This document shows positions 9,148 to 17,630 of a stretch of DNA of 64,000 bases, piece by piece. Source of the DNA: an uncultured Lachnospiraceae bacterium. GTDB lineage: Bacteria; Bacillota; Clostridia; Lachnospirales; Lachnospiraceae. The position numbers were made by a program, and so were the translations under genes. Position 1 is the stretch's first letter. The number at the start of each line of letters is the position of its first letter. The DNA lies in contig CAJUBE010000011.1 of NCBI GenBank assembly GCA_910584725.1, positions 1 through 64,000 on the forward strand, in the 5' to 3' direction. A model generated the notes under the pieces. It did no database searches and was not told the origin of the DNA. It was given only the letters and a program-made list of their open reading frames with translations.

Positions 9148-10584
9148 TCAATAGAATCCATAGCTTCTCGTCATTTCGTAGGAATAACCGAAGCGGCTCG
9201 TCACCTCCAGATGCGCCTGATAGGCATCGAAACAGCCGTCCAGCCGAAATCTCGCGTTTCCGGGCGTTTGACGAATATCCATCTCCATGATATCCATGGC
9301 CCGCTCCGTCCGCGTTCCCTCATCCTGCAAAAAGACCATGATCTGTAAATATTCCTTATAGTTAAGTCCGTTTCCCCCGGCGTCCTCCGTGAGACTTCCT
9401 CTCACATTTTTAAGACAGTTAATGCCTGTCTTCCAGTCGGCAGCCGTTTTAAAAATGGGAACTCTGCCGCCGCCAAACAACGTCTTGACATCCTGTAAAC
9501 TCTCCACGTAAGCCCACGCAAAAAGAATCGTATACTTGACCGGCTCCGCCAGCTCCGGCATAAGCAGCACGGCCGTAAGCGCCGTTGCCAAAAGCTGCGC
9601 CTCCGCCATTTTTTGACTGTCCGAGAGAAGATACAGCATGTTGGATACCTCCCGCCAGAGCAGCAGTTTTTTTGACACCTGTTCCAGATTCTGCCAGTCC
9701 GTATTTCTGCCCGCCACAATATATTCCATCTGATATTTCAGAAGCGACTTATCCATCTCCGCCCCGTAATACCCGCATTTTTCAAAAAGATACATTTGAA
9801 AAACCAGATCGTTTGGCGCACCGCCGGCCTCCACCGCCTCCGCGCACAGCCCTGTACCCGTCATCCGCCCGGAACGCTGGGAAATATAGTCGCTCAAATC
9901 CACCTTCACCGCAGACACCGCGGAGGGATTTTCCAGCACAAGGTTTAGCACCCCGCTGCTTCTCAAGGCATTGACAGCATCCGCCGGATTGTTTAGCGGC
10001 ACCTCCTCCGTCCCGCCATCCTCTGTCTCCTTCTCCGGCAGGCCGATCTCCTCAATCTGTTCCTCATACTGCCGCCGCCACGCATCCACATCTTTCGTGT
10101 CCATTCCAGCTCCCTGGAGCAGAGCGACATTGGCGCTGAGCTTATCTACAAGAGCACCCATCGGATAGTCTCCCATATAGTCCGTAACCTGTCGTTTCAG
10201 CACCGCGCCACTTTCATCCGAGGCCACAGCATACGCTGGAATTTCCACCATACCCATATCCATGGCCAAAAAATCCCTTCCCCCAAATAAACCTTTTCCC
10301 TCCCCCGGTCGACAGTTTTGTTGCGCATATTTGCGCAGGTGCGCCTCCGTGTTTGCTATTTCCGGATGGGAGCCGCCATAAGAGGTATCTACGAACAAAA
10401 GATCATACTGTTTCAAAAGCTCCCTGTGGTATTCAGCCAAAACGGAATTCATACCGATATCCGCCACGCACTCAAACTTCATGCGGATGGCACTGATCCG
10501 TGCCCCTTCTATTACTGTGAATACAAGGGACAGGATCAATGTAAGGGATAAAGATAAAAATACCGTTATGTATCCCCGCCTCAT
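9148..10584 (-). CDS. DUF5702 protein (TadG-like minor component of the Tad system)
   Basis: 478 residues with one N-terminal membrane segment (GYITVFLSLSLTLILSLVFT) followed by a large extracytoplasmic domain. The start MRRGYITVFLSLSLT and the segment RISAIRMKFECVADIGMNSVLAEYH fit DUF5702 proteins of clostridial Tad loci, where they replace TadG. The ATG overlaps the stop of the Flp pilin gene (ATGA), implying coupled translation. Its role is probably assembly or anchoring of the pilus on the outer face of the membrane. Confidence 0.78.
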   Translation of the reverse strand: MRRGYITVFLSLSLTLILSLVFTVIEGARISAIRMKFECVADIGMNSVLAEYHRELLKQYDLLFVDTSYGGSHPEIANTEAHLRKYAQQNCRPGEGKGLFGGRDFLAMDMGMVEIPAYAVASDESGAVLKRQVTDYMGDYPMGALVDKLSANVALLQGAGMDTKDVDAWRRQYEEQIEEIGLPEKETEDGGTEEVPLNNPADAVNALRSSGVLNLVLENPSAVSAVKVDLSDYISQRSGRMTGTGLCAEAVEAGGAPNDLVFQMYLFEKCGYYGAEMDKSLLKYQMEYIVAGRNTDWQNLEQVSKKLLLWREVSNMLYLLSDSQKMAEAQLLATALTAVLLMPELAEPVKYTILFAWAYVESLQDVKTLFGGGRVPIFKTAADWKTGINCLKNVRGSLTEDAGGNGLNYKEYLQIMVFLQDEGTRTERAMDIMEMDIRQTPGNARFRLDGCFDAYQAHLEVTSRFGYSYEMTRSYGFY

Positions 10585-10781
10585 TCCATTACCGTGTTGC
10601 TGTCTTTGGTTATCTTCTCAAAGACTTTTTCCACCAGCTCGCGAAGCTGCTTCTTGAAGATAATAACCAAACCGATCAGCACCACAATAATCAGAATGAT
10701 TTCCACCGTACCCATGCCTTCCTCCTCCCGCAGAAAGTCTCCAAATCCTTTTAGTCGTCCGTTCTCCCTTTTCTTTAACAT
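10581..10781 (-). CDS. Flp1-like type IVb pilin
   Basis: 66 residues. The prepilin signal reads EEEGMGTVEIILIIVVLIGL: cleavage would fall after the Gly of EEEG, leaving Glu at position 5 of the mature protein, followed by a hydrophobic helix. A short basic tail (FKKQLRELVEKVFEKITKD) follows. This is the size and layout of Flp1-type major pilins, which polymerise into Tad fibres. A strong AGGAGG site precedes the ATG. It is encoded between TadC and DUF5702, with 97 bases upstream that could allow higher expression or processing. Confidence 0.88.
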   Translation of the reverse strand: MLKKRENGRLKGFGDFLREEEGMGTVEIILIIVVLIGLVIIFKKQLRELVEKVFEKITKDSNTVME

Positions 10782-10878
10782 ATCCGTTTCCTCCTTGTCT
10801 TCTATTTTTTATAACAACTATAACAGCCTGTTTGTAATAGGCCCACAGGCACATCTACGGCGACGCCGGGAAGATACC

Positions 10879-12336
10879 TCAGTTCAGCGTAAATGAGAAA
10901 TACGCCGGTATCATAATAATCACCATAACCACACAGAGCATCATCATCATAGGCAAAAGCAGTTTTGTTCCCGCCTCCTCTCCCAGCTTTTTCGCCAGAT
11001 TTTTCCGCTCTGCGAAAGCGTTGTCCGCTTCCTGTCTGAGTACCCGCAAAAGGTCATTGCTTCCCTTTCTGATATTCTGCGAGAGCAGCGCGGACAGCTT
11101 CATGTAAGCCTGCACCTGGCACCGTTTACCGAAATGCGCGTAAGCCTCCGTCTCCGACCTGCCGCTCTGCAGCTCATGGCAGGTCATCAGGATTTCTTCA
11201 TACACATATTGCTTCCTCTCATCCTTTCTTTTTTTATAGTCCTCCCCCATCTTTAGAAAAGCATTGCGGATGGTCATGCCCGCGCCCATATAGAGCGCCA
11301 GCTTATTGACAATCTCCGGATAATCCAAAAGCAGTTCCCGCTTCCTCGCCTCCAGCTTCTGGTCCAGCTCCCTCCCTCTTCCCCAATAGAGCACGCCCGC
11401 CGCAAGGATCACCAGAATCAGGAAATAACCGCTGGTGTCCTCAATGATCTCGCTCCAAATAACGGGCTCCGTACCTACCCGCTCCGGCAGCGCCATCACC
11501 TCGCCGTTTCTGCTGCCCTCCTCTCTCTCCCGCAGCAGCTCCTCCAGCCGCGCCCGCAGCGCCTCCTCGGGCGAATACATCACGGGATTGACTTGCACGG
11601 GAAGCTGCAGCTCTCGAAGCCAGTCTTCATAACGAAAGGCCGCCGTCAGGATAACCACCTCGCCTTCCGCAAGCGCCTCATTGTGTATCGTTCCGTCCGC
11701 ATTCACCAGAGAGTAGGCATCGCTCTCCCAACTAATCTGAAAAGGATACCCTTCCAAAACGGAAACCAGCTTCAGATCCCCCCGCACATCCTCCAGACAG
11801 GCATTCCCGTTGAGAACGGCCCCCGGAAGGAGCGCTGCCGCCTCCGCATAGGCTTTTTCCAGCTCCGTCTCCGTAAGCTTTCGCTCCTCCAGAAGATAGT
11901 CAAAAATTTCCTCCTGCACACCCGGAATCTCCGCCTTCAGACTTATCTCCACGTCCCCCTCCCCGTAGGCGTTTCTGGAAAGATATCCGCCTTCCGTCAG
12001 TCTCGCGGCGCTGTGGGCGCTGAACCAGGCAGCCAGACACAAAATATCCCCCACAAACACCACCGTAAGCAGAAGCGTATACAGAGAAATGTAATGCTCC
12101 CTGATCTGCTGCTCCGCCGCAACTCCCGGCCGCAGTGTTTTCAGCTTATCTCCAAGCTGTCTTACATAGAGCGCCCTCCTCCAATCCCCCCTCCCCTTAT
12201 TCGCCCTTTTTTGCCGCTCCTGCCGTCTCCGAAACAAGCGGGCCGCCATCTTTTGAAAGGGATTTCCGCTTTCCTCCAGAGACAGGAGAAACATAACCAA
12301 ATAGCCGATTAAAATTGCGACATAAACATAAATCAT
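10879..12336 (-). CDS. TadC-like inner-membrane platform protein with a large extracytoplasmic insertion
   Basis: About 485 residues. A membrane helix at the start (VYVAILIGYLVMFLL) and another near residue 90 are followed by roughly 200 residues without membrane segments, containing GDVEISLKAEIPGVQEE and VVILTAAFRYEDW. After a further helix (GYFLILVILAAGVLYW) comes a type II secretion F domain (LLLDYPEIVNKLALYMGAGM, LRVLRQEADNAFAERKNLAKKLGEEA). The start at 12336 has AGAAAGGAG. TadB and TadC usually form the platform that couples the ATPase to pilin extrusion; typical TadC proteins are about 300 residues. Confidence 0.82.
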   Translation of the reverse strand: MIYVYVAILIGYLVMFLLSLEESGNPFQKMAARLFRRRQERQKRANKGRGDWRRALYVRQLGDKLKTLRPGVAAEQQIREHYISLYTLLLTVVFVGDILCLAAWFSAHSAARLTEGGYLSRNAYGEGDVEISLKAEIPGVQEEIFDYLLEERKLTETELEKAYAEAAALLPGAVLNGNACLEDVRGDLKLVSVLEGYPFQISWESDAYSLVNADGTIHNEALAEGEVVILTAAFRYEDWLRELQLPVQVNPVMYSPEEALRARLEELLREREEGSRNGEVMALPERVGTEPVIWSEIIEDTSGYFLILVILAAGVLYWGRGRELDQKLEARKRELLLDYPEIVNKLALYMGAGMTIRNAFLKMGEDYKKRKDERKQYVYEEILMTCHELQSGRSETEAYAHFGKRCQVQAYMKLSALLSQNIRKGSNDLLRVLRQEADNAFAERKNLAKKLGEEAGTKLLLPMMMMLCVVMVIIMIPAYFSFTLN

Positions 12337-12407
12337 AAATGCTCCTTTCTCCGCAATACCTGCAGCCGGGCCCACGCGTGCACATAGAATATGATGCAGG
12401 CTTTTAC

Positions 12408-13166
12408 TCACACTTCAATTTCCACAATCCGCTTAGAGAGCAGATATGCCGCGCCGTAAAAGAGCAGGCATACCGTCATCAGCACCACGCCGATCAGATT
12501 ATGATAGAGCACATCGAAAAATCCCTGGGAAGTCGTTCCGATGTAGAAAATAATGAGAAACGGCACCATATTCATAATCTTCTGCTCCATTTTTCTGGCG
12601 CTTATCATAAGTTGAATCTCCTTGTCCGTCTCAATTTTCTGCTCGATTACCCCGGCGGTCTTTTCCAGAATTTCCGTCAGGTTTCCGCCGCTTCTCTTTG
12701 CAATCAGAAAGACATCCGCAAACTGCATGATATCGGGCAGCCGACTTCTGACTCCCAGCTCGTACATTAATTTTTCCAGCGCCACATTGTTTTCCAGTCC
12801 CCGCAGCATGTGCCGCACCTCTTGGCAGATGAGGCTGTCCGCGCCGTAAAGCAGTTCCACATCGCGGAAAGACTCTCTCAGGGCATTTTCGATGGAATAC
12901 CCGGCCTTGACATTGGTCGAGAGCGCCAGCGCCAAATCCTTAAACTGCAGGCTCAGCTCCTGCCTGCGTTTTTTTGCCAGCTCCTTTTTCTTCTCCTTCA
13001 TAAAAAGGACAAACACGGGCAAAAGACAAATGCAGGCAAGCCACGACCGATAGAAAAAATATCCGATCATCGCCACCAGAAACGCCCCTTCCAGAAGCGC
13101 AAGCGCTCCTTCCCCGAAAGAGAAATGATAGTCAGCATAATCCGGCAGTCTGCAGCTTTTCGACAT
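12408..13166 (-). CDS. TadB-like inner-membrane platform protein
   Basis: About 252 residues. Two N-terminal membrane helices are followed by a type II secretion F domain: LSLQFKDLALALSTNVKAGYSIENALRESF and RSGGNLTEILEKTAGVIEQKIETDKEI. Two C-terminal helices follow. The ATG at 13166 has an AAAGGAG site and lies inside the end of the ATPase gene. Partner of the TadC protein and of the ATPase; acts in the cytoplasmic membrane. Confidence 0.88.
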   Translation of the reverse strand: MSKSCRLPDYADYHFSFGEGALALLEGAFLVAMIGYFFYRSWLACICLLPVFVLFMKEKKKELAKKRRQELSLQFKDLALALSTNVKAGYSIENALRESFRDVELLYGADSLICQEVRHMLRGLENNVALEKLMYELGVRSRLPDIMQFADVFLIAKRSGGNLTEILEKTAGVIEQKIETDKEIQLMISARKMEQKIMNMVPFLIIFYIGTTSQGFFDVLYHNLIGVVLMTVCLLFYGAAYLLSKRIVEIEV

Positions 13167-14352
13167 AGGCAAGCTCTCCTTTCTTTTGAAGCGTGCCGAG
13201 AATTTTTCCGCTGCCCGTCTCCCCCTCCTCCTCAAAGCGGTAGAGCGGACTCAGGACGATTTCCCCGTTTTCAAAGCCGCACACCTCCACAATCTCCAAC
13301 ACCTTCCTCGTTTTATCGCGCAGGCGTCCCAGATGGACGATAATGTCAATGCCCGACGCGATCTGCTGTCTGATGGCCTCCAGCGGAATCTCCATTCCCA
13401 TGAGAATCATATTTTCCAGGCGGCTTAGCATGTCCCGCGAGCTGTTGGCATGTCCCGTGGACATGGAGCCGTCGTGCCCCGTATTCAGGCACTGCATCAT
13501 ATCGAAGGCTTCACCGCCGCGCACCTCGCCCACGATAATACGCGTGGGTCTCATTCTCAAAGACGTCTTAATCAGATCCCTTATGGTAATCTCCCGACAC
13601 CCTTCCACATTTGCGTTCCTCGTTTCCATGCGAACAATGTTGCTTATATTTCTGATCTGCAGCTCCGCGCTGTCCTCTATCGTGATGATGCGCTCCTCCG
13701 CCGGGATATAATTGGACAGCGCGTTTAAAAATGTAGTTTTTCCGGAGCCCGTCCCACCGCTGATGAAAATATTGTATTTCGCCTGCACCAGCCTGCTTAA
13801 CCACCCGCACACCTCCTCCGTGACGGAGCCGAAGGACACGAGGTCTTCCATGGTGATCGGTTTGTCGGGAAACCGTCTGATTGTGACGATCGGGCCGTTT
13901 AATGCCACCGGATTTAAAACCACATTGACGCGGGCGCCGTTTTCCAGTCTGGCATCCACAATCGGCGACGCCTCGTTGACCACTCTGTTACAGTCGGAGA
14001 CAATCTGCTGTATCACATTTTGCAGTTTCTCCGCGCTCTCAAAGTGCAGACCGCTCTCCGTAAGCCTGCCGCCACGCTCAATAAAAATCCGATCCGGCCC
14101 GTTAATCATAATTTCCGTAATCTGCGGGTCGTCCACCAGCTCCTGCAATACATCCAGCTTGCGGACTGCATGGAAAAGCTCTCTTCTGAGCCTGCCGCGC
14201 TCCGACAGGGAAAGCGGATTTTCCCGTCCTTCCCGGACAAGCATCTCGTCAATCAATTCCCAAATTTCCTCATCGCTGCTCTCTCTGGAATAATCAATGC
14301 TTTCCTGAAGCCTTTCCTTTAAAATTTTTCGTCTTTCCTCTGTGCTACCCAT
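13132..14352 (-). CDS. TadA/CpaF-type secretion ATPase
   Basis: 406 residues. The CpaF layout is clear: an N-terminal helical domain, VDDPQITEIMINGPDRIFIERGG, then Walker A FISGGTGSGKTTFLNAL, the Asp box (IITIEDSAELQI), Walker B region RIIVGEVRGGEAFDMMQ, and the His box TGHDGSMSTGHANS. This hexameric ATPase powers pilus assembly. The ATG overlaps the stop of the TadZ-like gene and has GAGGA upstream. All catalytic motifs look intact. Confidence 0.95.
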   Translation of the reverse strand: MGSTEERRKILKERLQESIDYSRESSDEEIWELIDEMLVREGRENPLSLSERGRLRRELFHAVRKLDVLQELVDDPQITEIMINGPDRIFIERGGRLTESGLHFESAEKLQNVIQQIVSDCNRVVNEASPIVDARLENGARVNVVLNPVALNGPIVTIRRFPDKPITMEDLVSFGSVTEEVCGWLSRLVQAKYNIFISGGTGSGKTTFLNALSNYIPAEERIITIEDSAELQIRNISNIVRMETRNANVEGCREITIRDLIKTSLRMRPTRIIVGEVRGGEAFDMMQCLNTGHDGSMSTGHANSSRDMLSRLENMILMGMEIPLEAIRQQIASGIDIIVHLGRLRDKTRKVLEIVEVCGFENGEIVLSPLYRFEEEGETGSGKILGTLQKKGELAYVEKLQTAGLC

Positions 14353-15391
14353 AAATGTCCTCTTTGATAATAGATTTCACATACCCGGCCAGTTCTCCAT
14401 GCGTCATCATATCCAGACTGTCCGGCAGTTCCTGAAAAATCGGGAAACGGCATTTTACGGTTTTTTCCGAAATCTCTCCTAAATCCCCCTGCTGCAGCAT
14501 CCGTTCATACTGCCTGAGCTTCGCCTGCGCAAAATGATCCTCCCTCGTGATGGTATAGATCTTCTGACAGCTTTTCAATAAATCAAACAGCCCGTCTATC
14601 CCGTCATCCAAATCCAAGATGATATATTCATATTCACCGATTGCCGCAATGTCCCGGCAGAGCGCCAGCCACTGTTCCCCGGGCACCTCCCTGATTCCCA
14701 GCGAATACTGCATGGGCGGTATGTAATCCAATCCCCCTGCATTTTGAATGACCGTGGGCAGCCGCAGGGCCAGCTTTTCTCTGGCGCTCTGGAAGTAATA
14801 CATGACATCCAGCATATCCGTCTGATACTCCCGCCGCAAAAGCTCTCCCAGACCGGAGTACATCTCAAAATTCAGATACATTGTCTTGTGCTCCTTCGCC
14901 AGAAGCTGCCCGAGCGACAGGGCGAAAGAAGTCTGTAAGCACCTCTTGATCGGGGAATAAATCCCAATCATCTTAACCGCCGTCTCCGTTGCCTGCGGAT
15001 AGTCCTTCCATCCGCCGCCGTCCGCGATCACATTTAACATTTCCTGCACCACCAATTCCGGGCTTTGATACTTACTGATGCAGCGCATATTTTCCTGTGC
15101 CGTACCGCCGCCTCCCGGTACATTGAGCGCCCGCACCGTTTCTCCGCTCTCCTGCAGAATGAACATCTGCGTCACCTGCTTTCTGACATATTCTTCTCTC
15201 AGCAGTTTCCATGCGCTTTCCGCAATCAGGAGAACTTCTATTTCCTCCCTTCCCGCAAATTTCTCCAGCTCTTCCACCGCCGTAAATAAATGCAGCGTAT
15301 AGGGAAGTCTTACCTTTTCCAGAAGATACTCCGCCATACGGAAGGCATATCCCTCCTCCGCATCACAGATTGCCATAATTTTTTGTGTCAA
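14345..15391 (-). CDS. TadZ/CpaE-like localisation protein with a degenerate P-loop
   Basis: About 348 residues. The N-terminal ~130 residues resemble a receiver-like (ARD) domain. The C-terminal part has the MinD/ParA-like order: KMIGIYSPIKRCLQTSFALSLGQLL at the P-loop position, LNFEMYSGLGELL, and YEYIILDLDDGIDGLFDLL. The P-loop lacks the GK[ST] residues, so ATP hydrolysis is doubtful. I place the start at TTG 15391: AGGAGG lies six bases upstream and the codon overlaps the preceding TGA stop (TTGA), a coupled start. TadZ proteins place the Tad machine in the cell. Confidence 0.8.
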   Translation of the reverse strand: MTQKIMAICDAEEGYAFRMAEYLLEKVRLPYTLHLFTAVEELEKFAGREEIEVLLIAESAWKLLREEYVRKQVTQMFILQESGETVRALNVPGGGGTAQENMRCISKYQSPELVVQEMLNVIADGGGWKDYPQATETAVKMIGIYSPIKRCLQTSFALSLGQLLAKEHKTMYLNFEMYSGLGELLRREYQTDMLDVMYYFQSAREKLALRLPTVIQNAGGLDYIPPMQYSLGIREVPGEQWLALCRDIAAIGEYEYIILDLDDGIDGLFDLLKSCQKIYTITREDHFAQAKLRQYERMLQQGDLGEISEKTVKCRFPIFQELPDSLDMMTHGELAGYVKSIIKEDIYG

Positions 15392-15951
15392 AATAATCCT
15401 CCTATCCTGCACACCGCACTGAACAAAATCGGCACCGCAAAGTGGATTTTGTTTTTACAGTAGGTGTGATAATCCTGTTTCAAATCCTCACCGTAAATTC
15501 TCCAATGTCCCGTCCGCCAGACCTCGTGCAGATAGGAGAAAAAATATCGGAATCTCTCCCTGCCGTTTTTCTCCGCCGCAAGTTTCATCACCGAAAATCC
15601 CGCGCCGATCACAAAGGCACCCGCCAGTATGGCCATAAATTCTCCCATCTCCTGAAAGCTCCCGATCACAACAAACAGCTTTACGTCGCCCGCTCCGAGT
15701 GCGCCTATCATATACAGGGGATACATAAGCAGAAACGCCAGAAGCACAGATGCCAGAATGTTCGATAAATTCCGGCCCGATAAGATACTGCCCGAAATGC
15801 CGATTATCATGCCCAAAAGAAGAAAGCCATTCGGAATCCGGTCTGTCTTAAGATCTGCAAAAGCGGAAAGCAAAAGCAGGAGAAGCAAAAAAGATTGACA
15901 GTAGGTCAGTCCAATAACACCACCTCCACATCCTGAAATAATAAGTTTCAA
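15388..15951 (-). CDS. prepilin peptidase A24 (CpaA type), second copy
   Basis: 187 residues. The catalytic aspartates are in SAFADLKTDRIPNGFLLLG and MIGALGAGDVKLFVV. About four or five membrane helices surround them. A cytoplasmic tail (HEVWRTGHWRIYGEDLKQDYH) is typical of Firmicute CpaA proteins. The start codon would be TTG at 15951 without a strong ribosome site; a GGAGG stretch lies about 35 bases inside, so the true start may be further in. First gene of the Tad operon. Confidence 0.85.
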   Translation of the reverse strand: MKLIISGCGGGVIGLTYCQSFLLLLLLLSAFADLKTDRIPNGFLLLGMIIGISGSILSGRNLSNILASVLLAFLLMYPLYMIGALGAGDVKLFVVIGSFQEMGEFMAILAGAFVIGAGFSVMKLAAEKNGRERFRYFFSYLHEVWRTGHWRIYGEDLKQDYHTYCKNKIHFAVPILFSAVCRIGGLF

Positions 15952-16096
15952 TATCTACTCAACGAAATAATTGGAAGATCTTCCCGATGCCCTGAAGCGA
16001 GAAGCGTGTATTCCGCAGAAGGGAATGACACATAGAATTTCTTGAGTTGTGACTTGAATTATAGCACAATGGAAAAATTTGTCTATTGTAAAATAT

Positions 16097-16369
16097 TCAC
16101 AAGATTTTAAAGAAATGAATGCCGTAAAGTACCGCCACCCCAGGAAATCCAAGGATTCCGGATGTCAAAACGGTAAAGGGATTGATACCTACCGCCACCT
16201 GCAGTTGTCTGGCCGCCAGCACATAATTAATTGCGTAAATACCCACGGTTCCCATCACCGCGCGAAGAATAAAATTGACCAGCCACTCTACCTTTCTGCC
16301 CATCGCACCGATTGCCAGCACGATCAGACACACTGCCATGATAACAAAAGCTCCGCTTGCATTTCCCAT
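16097..16369 (-). CDS. BofA-like inhibitor of pro-sigma-K processing
   Basis: 90 residues with three hydrophobic segments: FVIMAVCLIVLAIGA, WLVNFILRAVMGTVGIYAIN, and a C-terminal one containing VAVGINPFTVLTSGILGFPG, the conserved BofA segment. In Bacillus, BofA holds the SpoIVFB protease inactive in the forespore outer membrane. Here it lies upstream of the Tad operon and back-to-back with a YaaL-like gene. In Bacillus these two sit side by side after recR, which is not seen here. No other sporulation gene is in the window. Confidence 0.85.
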   Translation of the reverse strand: MGNASGAFVIMAVCLIVLAIGAMGRKVEWLVNFILRAVMGTVGIYAINYVLAARQLQVAVGINPFTVLTSGILGFPGVAVLYGIHFFKIL

Positions 16370-16492
16370 ATCTGATATCTCCGCCCGTTCCGCCGCCCTG
16401 CGAAACGTTCCTCCTGCCTGTCTCCTTACACCATATGAACAAACTATTCATAATATTACATGAATATTTCTGGAAATTTTTACCTAAACTAG

Positions 16493-16603
16493 AGTGAGAA
16501 GTAATTCTAAAGTCGTCCCGCCATAGGACGGGACGCCAAGAATTACTAGGAGTTGCTTTGCAACTCCGTCTCACTCAGGAGAATGCAAAAAGCAGCATTC
16601 TCC
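16493..16603. repeat. nested-palindrome element between bofA and the yaaL-like gene
   Basis: A multibranched fold is drawn by perfect inverted repeats. The outer stem AGTGAGA (493-499 of this kb) pairs with 569-575. The next stem AGTAATTCT (500-508) pairs with 539-547. Inside are CGTCCCG (514-520) with 529-535, and GGAGTTGC (549-556) with GCAACTCC (560-567). A further hairpin, GGAGAATGC (578-586) with 595-603, follows at once. All positions are 16000 plus the number given. The surrounding 346 bases hold no other gene. Confidence 0.7.
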
Positions 16604-16715
16604 GCACAGATTTGAGTCACAGCCAAGCGGTGACATAACGGTTAGTGTACCTGAAAAGCGGCACTCTCCACACAAACGTCAATGTGAGAGGAATAATCAG
16701 AAAGGATGGCCCCCT

Positions 16716-17003
16716 ATGAGAATGATTTTCAGGCAAAGTCCCTGCATACCGGAAGAAAGCGAAATTATCGTGGACAGGCAGAAGATGACGCTGCGGGAGG
16801 AATTGGCTCTTGCCAGAAACGCGCTGGAAAACGCCTACGCGGGATTTGACAATGCGACAGACCCGGATTTGATTGACTGCTACATTTATGAATTAAACGC
16901 TGTTATGAAACGGTATAAATACTTACTGCAAAAGGCAGCGGAAACGGATCCGCTGCCTGAAAAGGAACTTGCGGAGGCTTACCGCCCCCTGACGTTCTCT
17001 TAG
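16716..17003 (+). CDS. DUF2508 protein, YaaL-like
   Basis: 95 residues, one of the few plus-strand genes. The motif LREELALARNALENAYAGFDNATDPDLIDCYIYELNAV is the signature of the DUF2508/YaaL family: a small, acidic, helical protein, with AYxxFDxAxDPDLIDxYIYE as core. Function is not known; in Bacillus the gene is next to recR and bofA. GAAAGGA is the ribosome site. The nested-palindrome element lies in its leader. Confidence 0.85.
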   Translation: MRMIFRQSPCIPEESEIIVDRQKMTLREELALARNALENAYAGFDNATDPDLIDCYIYELNAVMKRYKYLLQKAAETDPLPEKELAEAYRPLTFS

Positions 17004-17061
17004 CTTATCATTTGGCAGGGAACATGAAGCATTCCCCGAACCGAACACATTAACGCCCGAT

Positions 17062-17538
17062 TTAGACACAGAAGCCCCTGTTCGCAGCGGGGTCTGCGGC
17101 ATTTTCCATCAGATCATTTCTGCCGTAGGTAAGCCCCGCATACACGGTCTGGGCATTACCCATAACAGGCCCGCTTGCGTCCTGCCCCTCAATCTGCTTA
17201 TAGGCTGCCAAAAGCTTACCCAGTACCGGGCGTACATGCTCCAGTCCTTCCGCATCACTGTGCAGAGCCGCCTTCGCCACCTCTCTGTTGATGTAGAGGT
17301 AGAGCTGCAGGAGATTCCTAGCCACCTCGTACTCCATATGCAGAGAATCCATAAGCTCGCACATGCAGCCCTGAATCCTGCGGACAGCGTTTTTCAGTTC
17401 CGTCCTGTCCCCGGCAGCCAGCGCTTCCTCCGCCTCGTCCACATAGAGCAGCGCCATCTCATACAGAATGGTGATGAGCTGCGTCTTATTCGCCTGCGTG
17501 ATCCGCAGGGTATATTCCTGTTTTAATTCCTTCGTCAT
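17062..17538 (-). CDS. FliS-like flagellin chaperone
   Basis: 158 residues, mostly helical. The N-terminus EYTLRITQANKTQLITILYEMALLYVDEAEEAL matches the FliS pattern, and the helices that follow (RRIQGCMCELMDSLHMEYEVARNLLQLYLYINREV) fit the four-helix chaperone. FliS binds the flagellin C-terminus and prevents early polymerisation. The gene follows the flagellin gene by 92 bases, the usual pairing. The C-terminal ~30 residues are longer than in the Bacillus protein and appear disordered. Confidence 0.85.
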   Translation of the reverse strand: MTKELKQEYTLRITQANKTQLITILYEMALLYVDEAEEALAAGDRTELKNAVRRIQGCMCELMDSLHMEYEVARNLLQLYLYINREVAKAALHSDAEGLEHVRPVLGKLLAAYKQIEGQDASGPVMGNAQTVYAGLTYGRNDLMENAADPAANRGFCV

Positions 17539-17577
17539 ATCGCAAATCTGCCTTTCCCATATTTTATTTCACATCAC

Positions 17578-17628
17578 GGGAAGAATATGTTTTTTACATT
17601 CTCCCACAGATAATTTGCGAAGCAAATT
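17578..17628 (-). repeat. stem-loops between flagellin and fliS
   Basis: AATTTGC (17612-17618) pairs perfectly with GCAAATT (17622-17628). Next to it GGGAAGAATATGT (from 17578) pairs with ACATTCTCCC (ending 17605) with bulges. They follow the flagellin stop and could end or stabilise the flagellin message. Confidence 0.5.
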
Positions 17629-17630
17629 TT

